From an uncultured Oscillospiraceae bacterium (GTDB taxonomy: Bacteria; Bacillota; Clostridia; Oscillospirales; Oscillospiraceae), in the NCBI GenBank assembly GCA_947624985.1, contig CANQMO010000013.1, positions 19,990 to 83,989 on the forward strand: DNA of 64,000 nucleotides, written 5' to 3'. How positions within the stretch are numbered: the first letter of the stretch is position 1; every line of letters starts with the position of its first letter. Under the pieces are notes generated by a model. That model worked only from the letters and a program-made list of their open reading frames with translations. It was not told the DNA's origin and ran no database searches. This document shows, piece by piece, positions 1 through 7,049 of this stretch. The translations under genes were made by a program, and so were the position numbers.

Positions 1-353
1 CTCAGGGCCTCCGGGATGGAGAAGCCGATGGCGCCGCCATCAAAGTACTGGTACACGGCGGCGTGCTGGTCCGCGGGGATGGCAAAGATCGAGTAGGCGT
101 AAGCGCCCACCAGCAGGAAGCCCGCCTGGCCCAGGGAGAACAGGCCCGTGAAGCCGTTGAGCAGGTTCATGCTCACGCAGATCAGCGAGTAGATGGCGCC
201 CTTTTTCAGCACCGGGATCAGCATGAGGGTGAAAGAGTTGGCGGGCAGTACGTTATCCAGCAGGATCAGGAATATGTACAGCGCGGCGATCAGGCACGCC
301 GAGATGGCGGCGCCGATCTTGCCGGCCGGATCTTTTCGCAGCGTCTTTTCCAT
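1..353 (-). CDS. livM: LivM-type branched-chain amino acid ABC transporter permease (partial, N-terminal part)
   Basis: N-terminal ~117 residues of a LivM-family inner-membrane permease; the rest lies beyond the left edge. The ATG at 353 follows an AGGAGGGG ribosome site that overlaps the stop of livH, 11 nt upstream. Visible features are a first membrane segment (residues ~13-31) and the family signature NLLNGFTGLFSLGQAGF followed by VGAYAYSI. LivM pairs with LivH to form the membrane channel for leucine, isoleucine, valine or other amide-type substrates delivered by the binding protein. livG and livF ATPases would be expected next, outside the window. Identification is firm; substrate is inferred. 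Confidence 0.93.
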   Translation of the reverse strand, partial: MEKTLRKDPAGKIGAAISACLIAALYIFLILLDNVLPANSFTLMLIPVLKKGAIYSLICVSMNLLNGFTGLFSLGQAGFLLVGAYAYSIFAIPADQHAAVYQYFDGGAIGFSIPEAL

Positions 354-364
354 GTCGCCCCTCC

Positions 365-1258
365 TCAAACCTTATCCGTGGCCTTCTCGCCGAAGATACC
401 GGTGGGCTTGACCAGGAGCACAACGATCAGCAGCACGAAGGTAAAGGCGTCGGAGAAGATGGTCCAGCTGGAGCCCAGACCCTTGATGATGTTCTCGCAG
501 ATACCGATGACGAACGCGCCGATGACCGCGCCGGGGATGGAACCGATACCGCCGAACACCGCCGCCACGAATGCCTTCAGGCCGGGCATGGAGCCGGAGG
601 TGGGGATCACCGACGGGTAGTTGGTGAAGTACAACAGCGACCCGATGGCCGCCAGGAAGCAGCCGATGACGAAGGTCATGGAGATGACGGAGTTGATCTT
701 GATCCCCATGAGCTGGCTGGTCTCGAAGTCCTTGGAGACGGCCCGCATGGCCATGCCGATCTTGGTCTTCTGGATGAACAGCACCAGCGCGAATACCAGC
801 ACCACCGTCAGGATGGGGGTGACGATGGTGACCACCTTGGTGGTGGCGGAGCCGATGGTGACGGAGTTGGAAAGCCAGGGGATGGTGGGGTAGACCTGGG
901 CCAGACCGCCGGTGAAGTACAGCGCGCAGTTTTGCAGCAGATAGCTCACGCCGATGGCGGAGATCATGACCGACATACGGGGGGCGGAGCGCAAAGGCTT
1001 ATAGGCCACCCGCTCGATGAGAAAGCCCAGGACCACCGTGGCGACGATCACCAAGGGGATGGACAGGTACATGGGCATGGCGGTGGTGGTGTAGACCATC
1101 ACCAGGCCCGCCACCATGAACACGTCGCCATGGGCGAAGTTGATGAGGCGCAATATGCCGTACACCATCGTGTACCCGATGGCGATCAGGGCGTACTGCC
1201 CGCCCACGGAGATACCCGCCAGCAGATAGGGCAGATTCGCCTGCACAAAGTTGGACAT
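365..1258 (-). CDS. livH: LivH-type branched-chain amino acid ABC transporter permease
   Basis: 297-residue multi-spanning permease of the LivH family. Signatures seen are GGQYALIAIGYTMVYGILR near the N-terminus, NFAHGDVFM, and GLKAFVAAVFGGIGSIPGA in the C-terminal half. The start at 1258 (MSNFVQ) is preferred over the upstream in-frame ATG at 1279 because GGAGGAA sits 8 nt before it, whereas the upstream ATG lies before that site. It forms the heteromeric permease with LivM (11 nt downstream) and receives substrate from the LivK-type protein encoded upstream. A large hairpin separates it from livK, which probably sets a higher level for the binding protein. Confidence 0.95.
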   Translation of the reverse strand: MSNFVQANLPYLLAGISVGGQYALIAIGYTMVYGILRLINFAHGDVFMVAGLVMVYTTTAMPMYLSIPLVIVATVVLGFLIERVAYKPLRSAPRMSVMISAIGVSYLLQNCALYFTGGLAQVYPTIPWLSNSVTIGSATTKVVTIVTPILTVVLVFALVLFIQKTKIGMAMRAVSKDFETSQLMGIKINSVISMTFVIGCFLAAIGSLLYFTNYPSVIPTSGSMPGLKAFVAAVFGGIGSIPGAVIGAFVIGICENIIKGLGSSWTIFSDAFTFVLLIVVLLVKPTGIFGEKATDKV

Positions 1259-1287
1259 AGAGGAGTTCCTCCAAATCATGATAAATG

Positions 1288-1341
1288 AGAGCGCATAAAA
1301 CCGCCTCCCAAGGCGCGGCGGGAGACGCTTTTATGCGCTCT
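1288..1341 (-). terminator. Intercistronic hairpin between livK and livH
   Basis: A perfect 13-bp inverted repeat (AGAGCGCATAAAA at 1288-1300, complement at 1329-1341) encloses a second GC-rich stem. There is no long T tract. It lies between the binding-protein gene and the first permease gene, where partial termination or 3' stabilisation commonly raises binding-protein output. It is called an attenuator or processing hairpin by inference. Confidence 0.6.
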
Positions 1342-1428
1342 GGGACAGGCTATGACCCCGGCAAGCGGGAGCGCCGAAGCGCCCCCGCCGCCAAAAGATC
1401 GATCGATATGTGCCTGGGAAAAACAGCC

Positions 1429-2595
1429 TTACTCGGCGTCCGCAACGCTCTGCGCCGCCACGAAGTCCCAAACGCCGGTCTCGGTGTTGGCTTGCTTGAT
1501 GAAGGCGCTGTCGCGGATGGCGTCGCCGATCTCGTCGAAGGCGATGGCGCCGGACACGCCGGTGTAAGTGACATTGGGCAGAGCGGCCATCACGTCGGCG
1601 GGGTCGGCGGAGCCGGCGGCCTTGATGGCCTCCAGAGCGGTGTAGTAAGCGTCATAGCCCATGACGGACACGGCCGCGATCATATCGTTGCCGCCGTTGT
1701 TGGCCAGAGCGGTGGAGTCGCTGTTCAGATACTCCTTGAAGCCCTCCTCAAACTCGGGGTCGCCGCCCTCGGCGTAGAAGGTGGTGCAGTACACTTCCAG
1801 ATCGGTGCCCTGAACGGCCTCCATGACCACGTTGGAGTCCCAGGTGTCGGGCGCGGTGATGGGCACGTCGATACCCTGGGAAGCGGCCTGCTCAACGATG
1901 AGCTGAGCATAGCTGATGGAGCAGGGAGCGAAGATGACCTCGGCGCCGGCGTTCTTGGCGTTGGTCAGGTAGGAGGTGAAGTCAGAGTTGCCCTCGGGGA
2001 AGGACTCGGCGGTGACCTCCATGCCCAGCGCCTCGGCGGCCTGGGTGAAGTAGTTGATCAGGCCCTGGTCATAGTCGTTGCCCAGCTGGCCCAGGCAGTA
2101 GGCCTTGGTGGCGCCCAGCTCGTCATGGGCGAAGTTGGCCTGGACAGTGCCCTGGAAGGGGTCCAGGAAGCAAATGCGGAAGTAGTGCTCGTTGCCCTCG
2201 GTGACCTGGGGGTTGGTGCAGGTGACGCCGATGACGGGGATACCCGCATCGCCGAAGGTATCGGAACCGGCAATGGCCACGGCGGAGCCGTAAGTACCCA
2301 AGACCACGGAGGAGCCCGCGGCCACCAGCTGCGTGGCGGCGGAGACGGCCTTGTCCGTAGAGGACTCGTTGTCCGCCACGACCAGCTTCACGTCATAGGT
2401 GACGCCGTCCACCTCCACGGTGGGGGTCTCCGCGTTGGCGTACTGGATGCCCAGGGTCTCCTGCTTGCCACCGGCGCCGTTGTCGCCGGACAGGGGCTCG
2501 AACACGCCGATGACGATCTCGTCCGCGGCGAAGGCCGGCACGGCCAGCGCCATGACCATCACAACGGCCAGCGCGATTGCAAAGATCTTTTTCAT
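1429..2595 (-). CDS. livK: LivK/LivJ-type branched-chain amino acid binding protein
   Basis: 388-residue extracytoplasmic binding protein of the Peripla_BP_6 (Leu/Ile/Val) family. A Sec signal peptide covers residues 1-24 with a probable signal peptidase I site after VPAFA. It lacks a lipobox Cys, unusual for a Gram-positive-type binding protein, so retention at the membrane is not explained by the sequence. Family features include VIGVFEPLSGDNGAGG at the mature N-terminus, an SSTDKAVSAA stretch, and GYDAYYTALEAIKAAGS in lobe 2. The ribosome site is GGGAGGAAACAATCA-ATG. It is the first gene of the liv operon with its own sigma-A promoter. The exact amino-acid specificity cannot be read from the sequence. 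Confidence 0.94.
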   Translation of the reverse strand: MKKIFAIALAVVMVMALAVPAFAADEIVIGVFEPLSGDNGAGGKQETLGIQYANAETPTVEVDGVTYDVKLVVADNESSTDKAVSAATQLVAAGSSVVLGTYGSAVAIAGSDTFGDAGIPVIGVTCTNPQVTEGNEHYFRICFLDPFQGTVQANFAHDELGATKAYCLGQLGNDYDQGLINYFTQAAEALGMEVTAESFPEGNSDFTSYLTNAKNAGAEVIFAPCSISYAQLIVEQAASQGIDVPITAPDTWDSNVVMEAVQGTDLEVYCTTFYAEGGDPEFEEGFKEYLNSDSTALANNGGNDMIAAVSVMGYDAYYTALEAIKAAGSADPADVMAALPNVTYTGVSGAIAFDEIGDAIRDSAFIKQANTETGVWDFVAAQSVADAE

Positions 2596-2670
2596 TGATT
2601 GTTTCCTCCCATGTTATTCTCATTGCTTTGGTTTGTCCTTGACAGATGGACAAATGTTCGCGTGCAAGAT

Positions 2671-2699
2671 ATTCTAACATGGTCTATCCCATATTGCAA
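2671..2699 (-). promoter_or_regulatory. Sigma-A promoter of livK
   Basis: On the minus strand TTGCAA (2694-2699) and TAGAAT (2671-2676) are separated by exactly 17 nt, ~75 nt before the livK start. Confidence 0.65.
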
Positions 2700-2767
2700 G
2701 AGCGGTTATGACAGTTTTTTATCTCTTTTTCGCCGCCGTATTAGGCAAGCGGCACAATAAAGGAATA

Positions 2768-2806
2768 GAGCGTCCCATCCTCACGGACAGAACGCTCGTT
2801 TTTGTT
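2768..2806. terminator. Hairpin downstream of marR
   Basis: GAGCGT (2768-2773) pairs with ACGCTC (2792-2797). A T5 run follows on the plus strand and a weaker T-rich run (TATTCCTTTATT) on the minus strand. It probably ends the marR transcript before the livK promoter. The better T tract is on the plus strand, where no gene is visible upstream, so orientation is uncertain. Confidence 0.4.
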
Positions 2807-2826
2807 GTCGCTGCGCGGAATGGCGG

Positions 2827-3249
2827 TCACTTCATAAAGTCGTTCAGATCGTCCAGCATCCGCTCCAGCAGGGCCAGTTCCTGGGGCGTGTAGTTCTTTT
2901 GCAGCTGCTCCACGCTCTCGGCGATGAAGGGGTAATCTGTGTTATAATAGGAGAAGAACCGGTCTCCCACGGAGACCCGGCACTCCCGCCGGTCCTCGCT
3001 GGAGACGGAGCGGACGGCGTAGCCCTTGGCCACCAGATTGTTGATCTTGTAGGTGGCGTTGGGCTGGGAGATACCCAGGGTGTCGGCGAAGGTGCTGACG
3101 GTGGGGTCCCCCAGCAGATAGATCACGTCGGCGGCGTAGGCCTCCGTGGCGCTCAGAGACCCGTCCCGCTCCTTGACGCGGCTGAACAGGTCGCGGTAGT
3201 GCTTCAGGCGGACGCTCTCATAGAGGGTCTTGAGCTTCTCATACAGCAT
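2827..3249 (-). CDS. MarR-family transcriptional regulator
   Basis: 140-residue winged-helix regulator. The DNA-binding region lies about residues 55-105 (GISQPNATYKINNLVAKGY, then a wing with SSEDRRECRVSVGD); helical N- and C-termini would form the dimer interface. The start at 3249 is set by GGGGAGG 7 nt upstream; an earlier ATG at 3273 has no such site. Its promoter contains a perfect palindrome typical of MarR autoregulation. It sits directly upstream of the liv operon on the same strand but with a terminator-like hairpin and a separate livK promoter between them, so control of liv genes is possible but unproven. The ligand is unknown. Confidence 0.9.
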   Translation of the reverse strand: MLYEKLKTLYESVRLKHYRDLFSRVKERDGSLSATEAYAADVIYLLGDPTVSTFADTLGISQPNATYKINNLVAKGYAVRSVSSEDRRECRVSVGDRFFSYYNTDYPFIAESVEQLQKNYTPQELALLERMLDDLNDFMK

Positions 3250-3279
3250 GGATGGGCCTCCCCGCAATGGCATGGCATC

Positions 3280-3308
3280 AGTTTATCCCAATCAATGGCC
3301 ATTGTCAA
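3280..3308 (-). promoter_or_regulatory. marR promoter with palindromic operator
   Basis: Minus-strand TTGACA (3303-3308) and TAAACT (3280-3285) with 17-nt spacing. The perfect 12-bp palindrome CAATGGCCATTG (3293-3304) occupies the spacer and overlaps the -35 box, the classic position for a self-repressing MarR protein. Confidence 0.7.
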
Positions 3309-3321
3309 TCCCGCCGGACAG

Positions 3322-3350
3322 GTGCAAAATGGGACAAAGTGTGCTACAAT
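3322..3350 (+). promoter_or_regulatory. Promoter of the 87-aa gene
   Basis: GTGCAA (3322-3327) and TACAAT (3345-3350) separated by 17 nt, ~40 nt before the start at 3392. The -35 box is weak. It diverges from the marR promoter, whose palindrome lies just upstream. Confidence 0.45.
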
Positions 3351-3391
3351 GGGCATAGAATAGACCGACTGCGAAAAAGGAGAGAGACACC

Positions 3392-3655
3392 ATGGTAGAA
3401 TTGCGACTGAATGTCAGCGATGTGGATTATGAAGCGCTGATCCGGGCTCTGGCCGGGCAGATCGCCGGGCCGGCGCTGATGGCCGCCCGGGCCATGCCGG
3501 ACAGCGCCAAGGAGGAGATGGTGACCGGGTATATCAACGCTAATGCCGCCCGGATAGAGCGCGCGATCGAAGGCGCCCTGGCCTCCAAAGGACTTCATAT
3601 GAAGATCACCGGCGCCCAGGCAAAGCTTATCGCCCGGCCCGGTACCGGCGCCTGA
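3392..3655 (+). CDS. Small conserved-looking protein of unknown function (87 aa)
   Basis: Not recognised. An 87-residue soluble protein with a good ribosome site (AAGGAGAGAGACACC-ATG) and its own promoter and terminator, so probably a genuine gene. It opens with a predicted beta strand (VELRLNVSD), continues with an alanine-rich helical middle and ends with a short strand (MKITGAQAKLIA). No signal peptide, membrane segment or Cys is present. It is divergent from marR with a shared 140-bp regulatory region, which makes it a candidate MarR target. No function should be assigned. Confidence 0.7.
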   Translation: MVELRLNVSDVDYEALIRALAGQIAGPALMAARAMPDSAKEEMVTGYINANAARIERAIEGALASKGLHMKITGAQAKLIARPGTGA

Positions 3656-3714
3656 TCGAGCGGCCGGCGGCCCTCGCCGCCGCCGGTGACGGCTGTCCTG
3701 GCGGAAACGGGAAA

Positions 3715-3737
3715 AACAGCGGGGCCTGCCCGCTGTT
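3715..3737 (+). terminator. Terminator after the 87-aa gene
   Basis: A 9-bp perfect stem AACAGCGGG/CCCGCTGTT with a 5-nt loop, followed by a T-rich stretch (CAACTTCCTTTTATCCGTTTTT). Confidence 0.55.
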
Positions 3738-3770
3738 CAACTTCCTTTTATCCGTTTTTACAGGCTGAAA

Positions 3771-3794
3771 CGCCCCCTGACGGGGGCGCTTTTC
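3771..3794. terminator. Convergent-gene terminator
   Basis: CGCCCCC-TGAC-GGGGGCG hairpin with a TTTT run on the plus-strand side and GTTTC on the minus side. It lies between the convergent 87-aa gene and the deacetylase gene and may serve both. Confidence 0.5.
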
Positions 3795-4646
3795 TTATAG
3801 CTTGTGCAGACAGTCGTATTCCGCTTTTCTTCCGGGCGAGAGGGCGAACCGCTCAAAAATGCCGCCGGGCACGTCCAGCCCTTCGCCGGGACCGATGCCC
3901 CAGCCGGGGTGCGTGACCAGCTCCAGATCGGCGCCCCGCCGGGCGGCGGCCCGCTCCATGTCCGGCAGCAGGGCCCTGACCGGCTCATACTCCATGTCTC
4001 CGGACAACATCAGGCCCATGACCGCGTTTTTGGTCAGACCCATCTGCTTCATGATGTGCCCGCCGGGGATGGCCAGCAGATTCAGCGCCGTGTTTTTGAC
4101 AAGATTGACGAAGCTGTAATACTTCTTCATCTCCCAGTGGCGCAGGTACGGTCCCACAGGCTCCCGGGCCCAGCGGATATAGGTCACGGTCCAGCCGTTC
4201 TCCCGCACGGCGTCCCGGATGGCGGCCAGCACGGCGGGGAGCATTTGGATATGCTGGTGTCCGTCCAGCCGCAGGGGACGGTCGCCCATCAGGGGAAGCA
4301 CCCGTTTTATCTGCGACGAGAATTCCCGGACGAGCTGTTCCCGCAGGGCTTTAGGGTGCGTCACGCTCTGGATGAGCAGCCGGGAAAAGCTCTCCCGGAA
4401 CCGCCCGTCCGGTCCGGCCAGCAGAGGCACCTCCCCCGGGTGCGACAGGCACAGCCCCTCCGTCACGTTCAGGTGCACCGCCACATGCAGCGCCGGCTCG
4501 TCCGCCAGCAGAGCCATAGCCGCCTCCAGACAGGGGCTGTTGGGCATGACGCTCACCCCGGTGAGGCAGCCGTTTTTACGGCAGTCCAGGATGTGCTCCG
4601 ACTGGGAGAGGGTGATACCGTAGTCGTCGGCGTTAAAGAGCGTCAT
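3795..4646 (-). CDS. ChbG/YdjC-family (HpnK-like) carbohydrate deacetylase
   Basis: 283-residue metal-dependent deacetylase of the YdjC/ChbG fold. Metal-site motifs are all present: NADDYG at residues 5-10, a His in HVAVHLNV, DGHQHIQ near residue 127 and VTHPGWG near the C-terminus. The start at 4646 follows GGAGGAGCGCGGCG and lies inside the end of the glycosyltransferase gene (14-nt overlap), so the two are translationally coupled. Family members remove N-acetyl groups from chito-oligosaccharides or from glycolipids (HpnK). With a membrane GT2 next to it, a lipid-linked sugar is the likely substrate, but this is inference. Confidence 0.88.
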   Translation of the reverse strand: MTLFNADDYGITLSQSEHILDCRKNGCLTGVSVMPNSPCLEAAMALLADEPALHVAVHLNVTEGLCLSHPGEVPLLAGPDGRFRESFSRLLIQSVTHPKALREQLVREFSSQIKRVLPLMGDRPLRLDGHQHIQMLPAVLAAIRDAVRENGWTVTYIRWAREPVGPYLRHWEMKKYYSFVNLVKNTALNLLAIPGGHIMKQMGLTKNAVMGLMLSGDMEYEPVRALLPDMERAAARRGADLELVTHPGWGIGPGEGLDVPGGIFERFALSPGRKAEYDCLHKL

Positions 4647-5598
4647 CGCCGCGCTCCTCCCGCCCGGGCAGGCCCACGGTCCCCGCGATGATGAACCGGT
4701 GGCGGCCCTTGACCTCCTCGTAGATCTTGCCCACATAGCCGCCGATGATGCCCAGACTGAACATGACGATGGCGCCGATGATGAGTTCGATGAGGATCAC
4801 GGTGGTGAAGCCCTCCACCGCCCGGTGGGTCACATAGGAGACGATGCTGTCGATCCCCTGTATGATGGCCAGGATCATGAACAGCACGCCCGCGCCGACG
4901 ACCAGATACAGGGGCTTGGTGGTGAACGAGAGGATATTGGTCACGGCGTACTGCATGAGCTTCCAGGTGGACCACTTGGTCTGGCCGATCTGCCGCTCCT
5001 GCACCGTAAAGCCCACCGTGGCGGTCCTGTAGCCCACCCAGCCGGACAGGGCCCGGAAAAAGGTGTTCCGCTCCGGCAGGCTCACCAGCGCGTCCACGGC
5101 CTTCCGGTCCAGCAGCTTGAAGTCCGACGTCCGGGACATGTCGATCTTCGCCGCGGCGCTCATGAGCTTATAGAACAGGGCGCTCATGCCCTTGTAAAGG
5201 ACGTTCTCCCTGCCCCGGTCCTCCTTCACGCCCTCGATGACCTCAAAGCCCTGCTCCCAGAGCCGATACATCCGCACCAGCGCCTCCACGGGATGCTGCA
5301 AGTCGCAGTCCATCACCGCGCAGCAGTCTCCGGCGGCGGCCTGGAGCCCGGCGAAAATGGCGGCCTCCTTGCCGAAGTTCCGGGAAAAGCGCAGGCCCCG
5401 GACCCGGTCCCATTGCCCGGCGGCGGCCCGGATCTCCTCCCAGGTGCCGTCTGCGGACCCGTCGTCCACGAAGTAGACGGCGGCGGAGATGTGCTCCGCC
5501 TCCATGGCCTCCCGCAGGGCCCGGGCCGTGCGGGTCACGTTGCCCGCCTCGTTGCAGGCGGGGATGACGATGGAAAGTATCTCTCTGTTTTCACGCAT
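4633..5598 (-). CDS. Membrane-anchored GT2 family glycosyltransferase (GtrB/DPM1-like)
   Basis: 321 residues. The N-terminal GT-A domain shows SIVIPACNEAGNV, the DDGSADGT motif and DCDLQHP (metal-binding D-x-D region). Two C-terminal membrane segments (about residues 225-250 and 262-288) are typical of polyprenyl-phosphate glycosyltransferases. The ATG at 5598 is preferred over a GTG at 5610 because AAGGAG lies 11 nt upstream of the ATG and abuts the GTG. It starts 33 nt after cinA and overlaps the deacetylase. Likely activity: transfer of a sugar from a nucleotide donor to undecaprenyl phosphate at the cytoplasmic membrane. The exact sugar is unknown. Confidence 0.9.
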   Translation of the reverse strand: MRENREILSIVIPACNEAGNVTRTARALREAMEAEHISAAVYFVDDGSADGTWEEIRAAAGQWDRVRGLRFSRNFGKEAAIFAGLQAAAGDCCAVMDCDLQHPVEALVRMYRLWEQGFEVIEGVKEDRGRENVLYKGMSALFYKLMSAAAKIDMSRTSDFKLLDRKAVDALVSLPERNTFFRALSGWVGYRTATVGFTVQERQIGQTKWSTWKLMQYAVTNILSFTTKPLYLVVGAGVLFMILAIIQGIDSIVSYVTHRAVEGFTTVILIELIIGAIVMFSLGIIGGYVGKIYEEVKGRHRFIIAGTVGLPGREERGDDAL

Positions 5599-5631
5599 AC
5601 CGATATGCACTCCTTCTGTGAAAGGAAAGCT

Positions 5632-6882
5632 TCACCAGGTCTCGATGGGGAGCCGCTGCAAATACCGCCGCAGCATGTCGAAGGCGTGGTTGGCGGCGGA
5701 CTGCCGGACCCGGGCCCGGCCGGTGCCCAGGCTCAGGGCCCGGACCCAGACGCTGTCCCTGTCCGCCAGACCCACAAACACCGTGCCCACGGGGTTGACC
5801 CCGTCCCCGTCGGGGCCGGCCAGGCCCGTGGCGGAAAGGCCCACGTCCGCGCCCACGGCCTTGCGGACGTCCCGGGCCATGGCCGCGGCCACCTCCCGGG
5901 ACACCGCGCCCTTGGCGGCGATCAGGGCCGGGTCGATACCCAGAAGCGCCGCCTTCACCTCATCGCAGTAGGTGACGGCGCCACCCCGGAACACGGCGGA
6001 CGCCCCCGGCAGGGCGGTGAACCGCTCGCCGATGAGCCCCCCGGTCAGGCTCTCCGCCGCCGACAGGGTCAGGCCCCGCTCCGTCATGATATCCAGGCAA
6101 AGGGCCTCCATGCTGGGCACGTCCACGCCGTAGACCTTGTCGCCCAGCACGGCGCGCACCTTCTCCACCACCGGCCGGCACATGGCCTCCGCCTCCGCCT
6201 CCGTGTCGGCCTTGGCGGTGGCCCGCAACATCACCTCGCCGAATTTGGCGTAGGTGGCCAGAGAGGGATTGGCCATGCGCTCCATCTCCGAACGGAACAG
6301 GGATTCGATGGCGCTCTCGCCCATGCCGAACACCCGGATCTGCCGGGAGAAGATGACCTGGTCCGACAGGGACCGTATGTAGGGCGCGGCGCAGGCTTTG
6401 AACATGGGGATACACTCCCGGGGCGGGCCAGGCAGCATAATCACATGCACGCCCTCTGCCGCAAAGGCGCAGCCGGGAGCGGTGCCCCAGTCGTTGTGGA
6501 ACACCGTGCAGCCCTCCGGCAGATACGCCTGCTGGAGGTTGTTGTCGGTGTACTTGCTGTGGGAGTTGCGGGCGAACCAGGCTTTCAGGAAATCCGCCTC
6601 GTCCTGGTGCAGCTCCAGCTTTTTGCCGAAGGCCTCCGCCAGCACATTTTTCGTCAGGTCGTCATAGGTAGGCCCCAGCCCGCCGGTGGTGACGATCAGA
6701 TCCGCCCGCTTCCGGGCGATGGCCACCGCCTCTTTGAGCCGCGCCGGGTTGTCTCCCACCACCGTGTGCCAGAATACGTTGACCCCCAGCCCGGACAGCA
6801 GGCCCGACAGGTCCGCCGCGTCGGTGTTCACCGTGTTGCCCAGCAGCAGTTCCGTGCCCACGGCCAGTATCTCACAATTCAT
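5632..6882 (-). CDS. cinA: CinA family protein (damage-inducible; nicotinamide mononucleotide amidohydrolase domain)
   Basis: 416 residues, full length for two-domain CinA. The N-terminal MoaB/MogA-like domain carries GTELLLGNTVNTDA and TTGGLGPTYDD. The C-terminal PncC-type domain (from about residue 255) carries SAAESLTGGLIGERFTALPG and SATGLAGPDGDG, including the catalytic Ser/Thr region of nicotinamide mononucleotide deamidation. The family also hydrolyses ADP-ribose-type compounds through the N-terminal domain. Here it heads a run with the GT2 and deacetylase genes, not recA as in Bacillus or Streptococcus, so a competence role is not indicated by context. Confidence 0.95.
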   Translation of the reverse strand: MNCEILAVGTELLLGNTVNTDAADLSGLLSGLGVNVFWHTVVGDNPARLKEAVAIARKRADLIVTTGGLGPTYDDLTKNVLAEAFGKKLELHQDEADFLKAWFARNSHSKYTDNNLQQAYLPEGCTVFHNDWGTAPGCAFAAEGVHVIMLPGPPRECIPMFKACAAPYIRSLSDQVIFSRQIRVFGMGESAIESLFRSEMERMANPSLATYAKFGEVMLRATAKADTEAEAEAMCRPVVEKVRAVLGDKVYGVDVPSMEALCLDIMTERGLTLSAAESLTGGLIGERFTALPGASAVFRGGAVTYCDEVKAALLGIDPALIAAKGAVSREVAAAMARDVRKAVGADVGLSATGLAGPDGDGVNPVGTVFVGLADRDSVWVRALSLGTGRARVRQSAANHAFDMLRRYLQRLPIETW

Positions 6883-6903
6883 GGATCATTTCCCCCTTAT
6901 TGG

Positions 6904-7049
6904 CGAGCGCCCGCCATGGCGCGCACGACGCAGGCACCGACGGCAGGGCGAGAAGGCAGCGCCTGTGCAACGCATATTGCCGAGCGGAGCGAGGACGTGC
7001 GGCACATGTGCTGTCGCCGAGCGCCTGCCATGGTACGCACGACGCAGGC
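6904..7049. repeat. Pair of 32-bp direct repeats in the pepS-cinA gap
   Basis: Two copies, 6904-6935 and 7018-7049, begin CGAGCGCC and end CGCACGACGCAGGC and match at 29 of 32 positions; repeat period is 114 nt. The second copy ends directly beside the pepS stop codon. Between them lie GC-rich inverted segments (GCCGAGCGGAGCGAGG region). No gene, T tract or promoter is apparent in this 167-nt gap. Origin unknown; it could be the edges of a small dispersed element. Confidence 0.6.
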
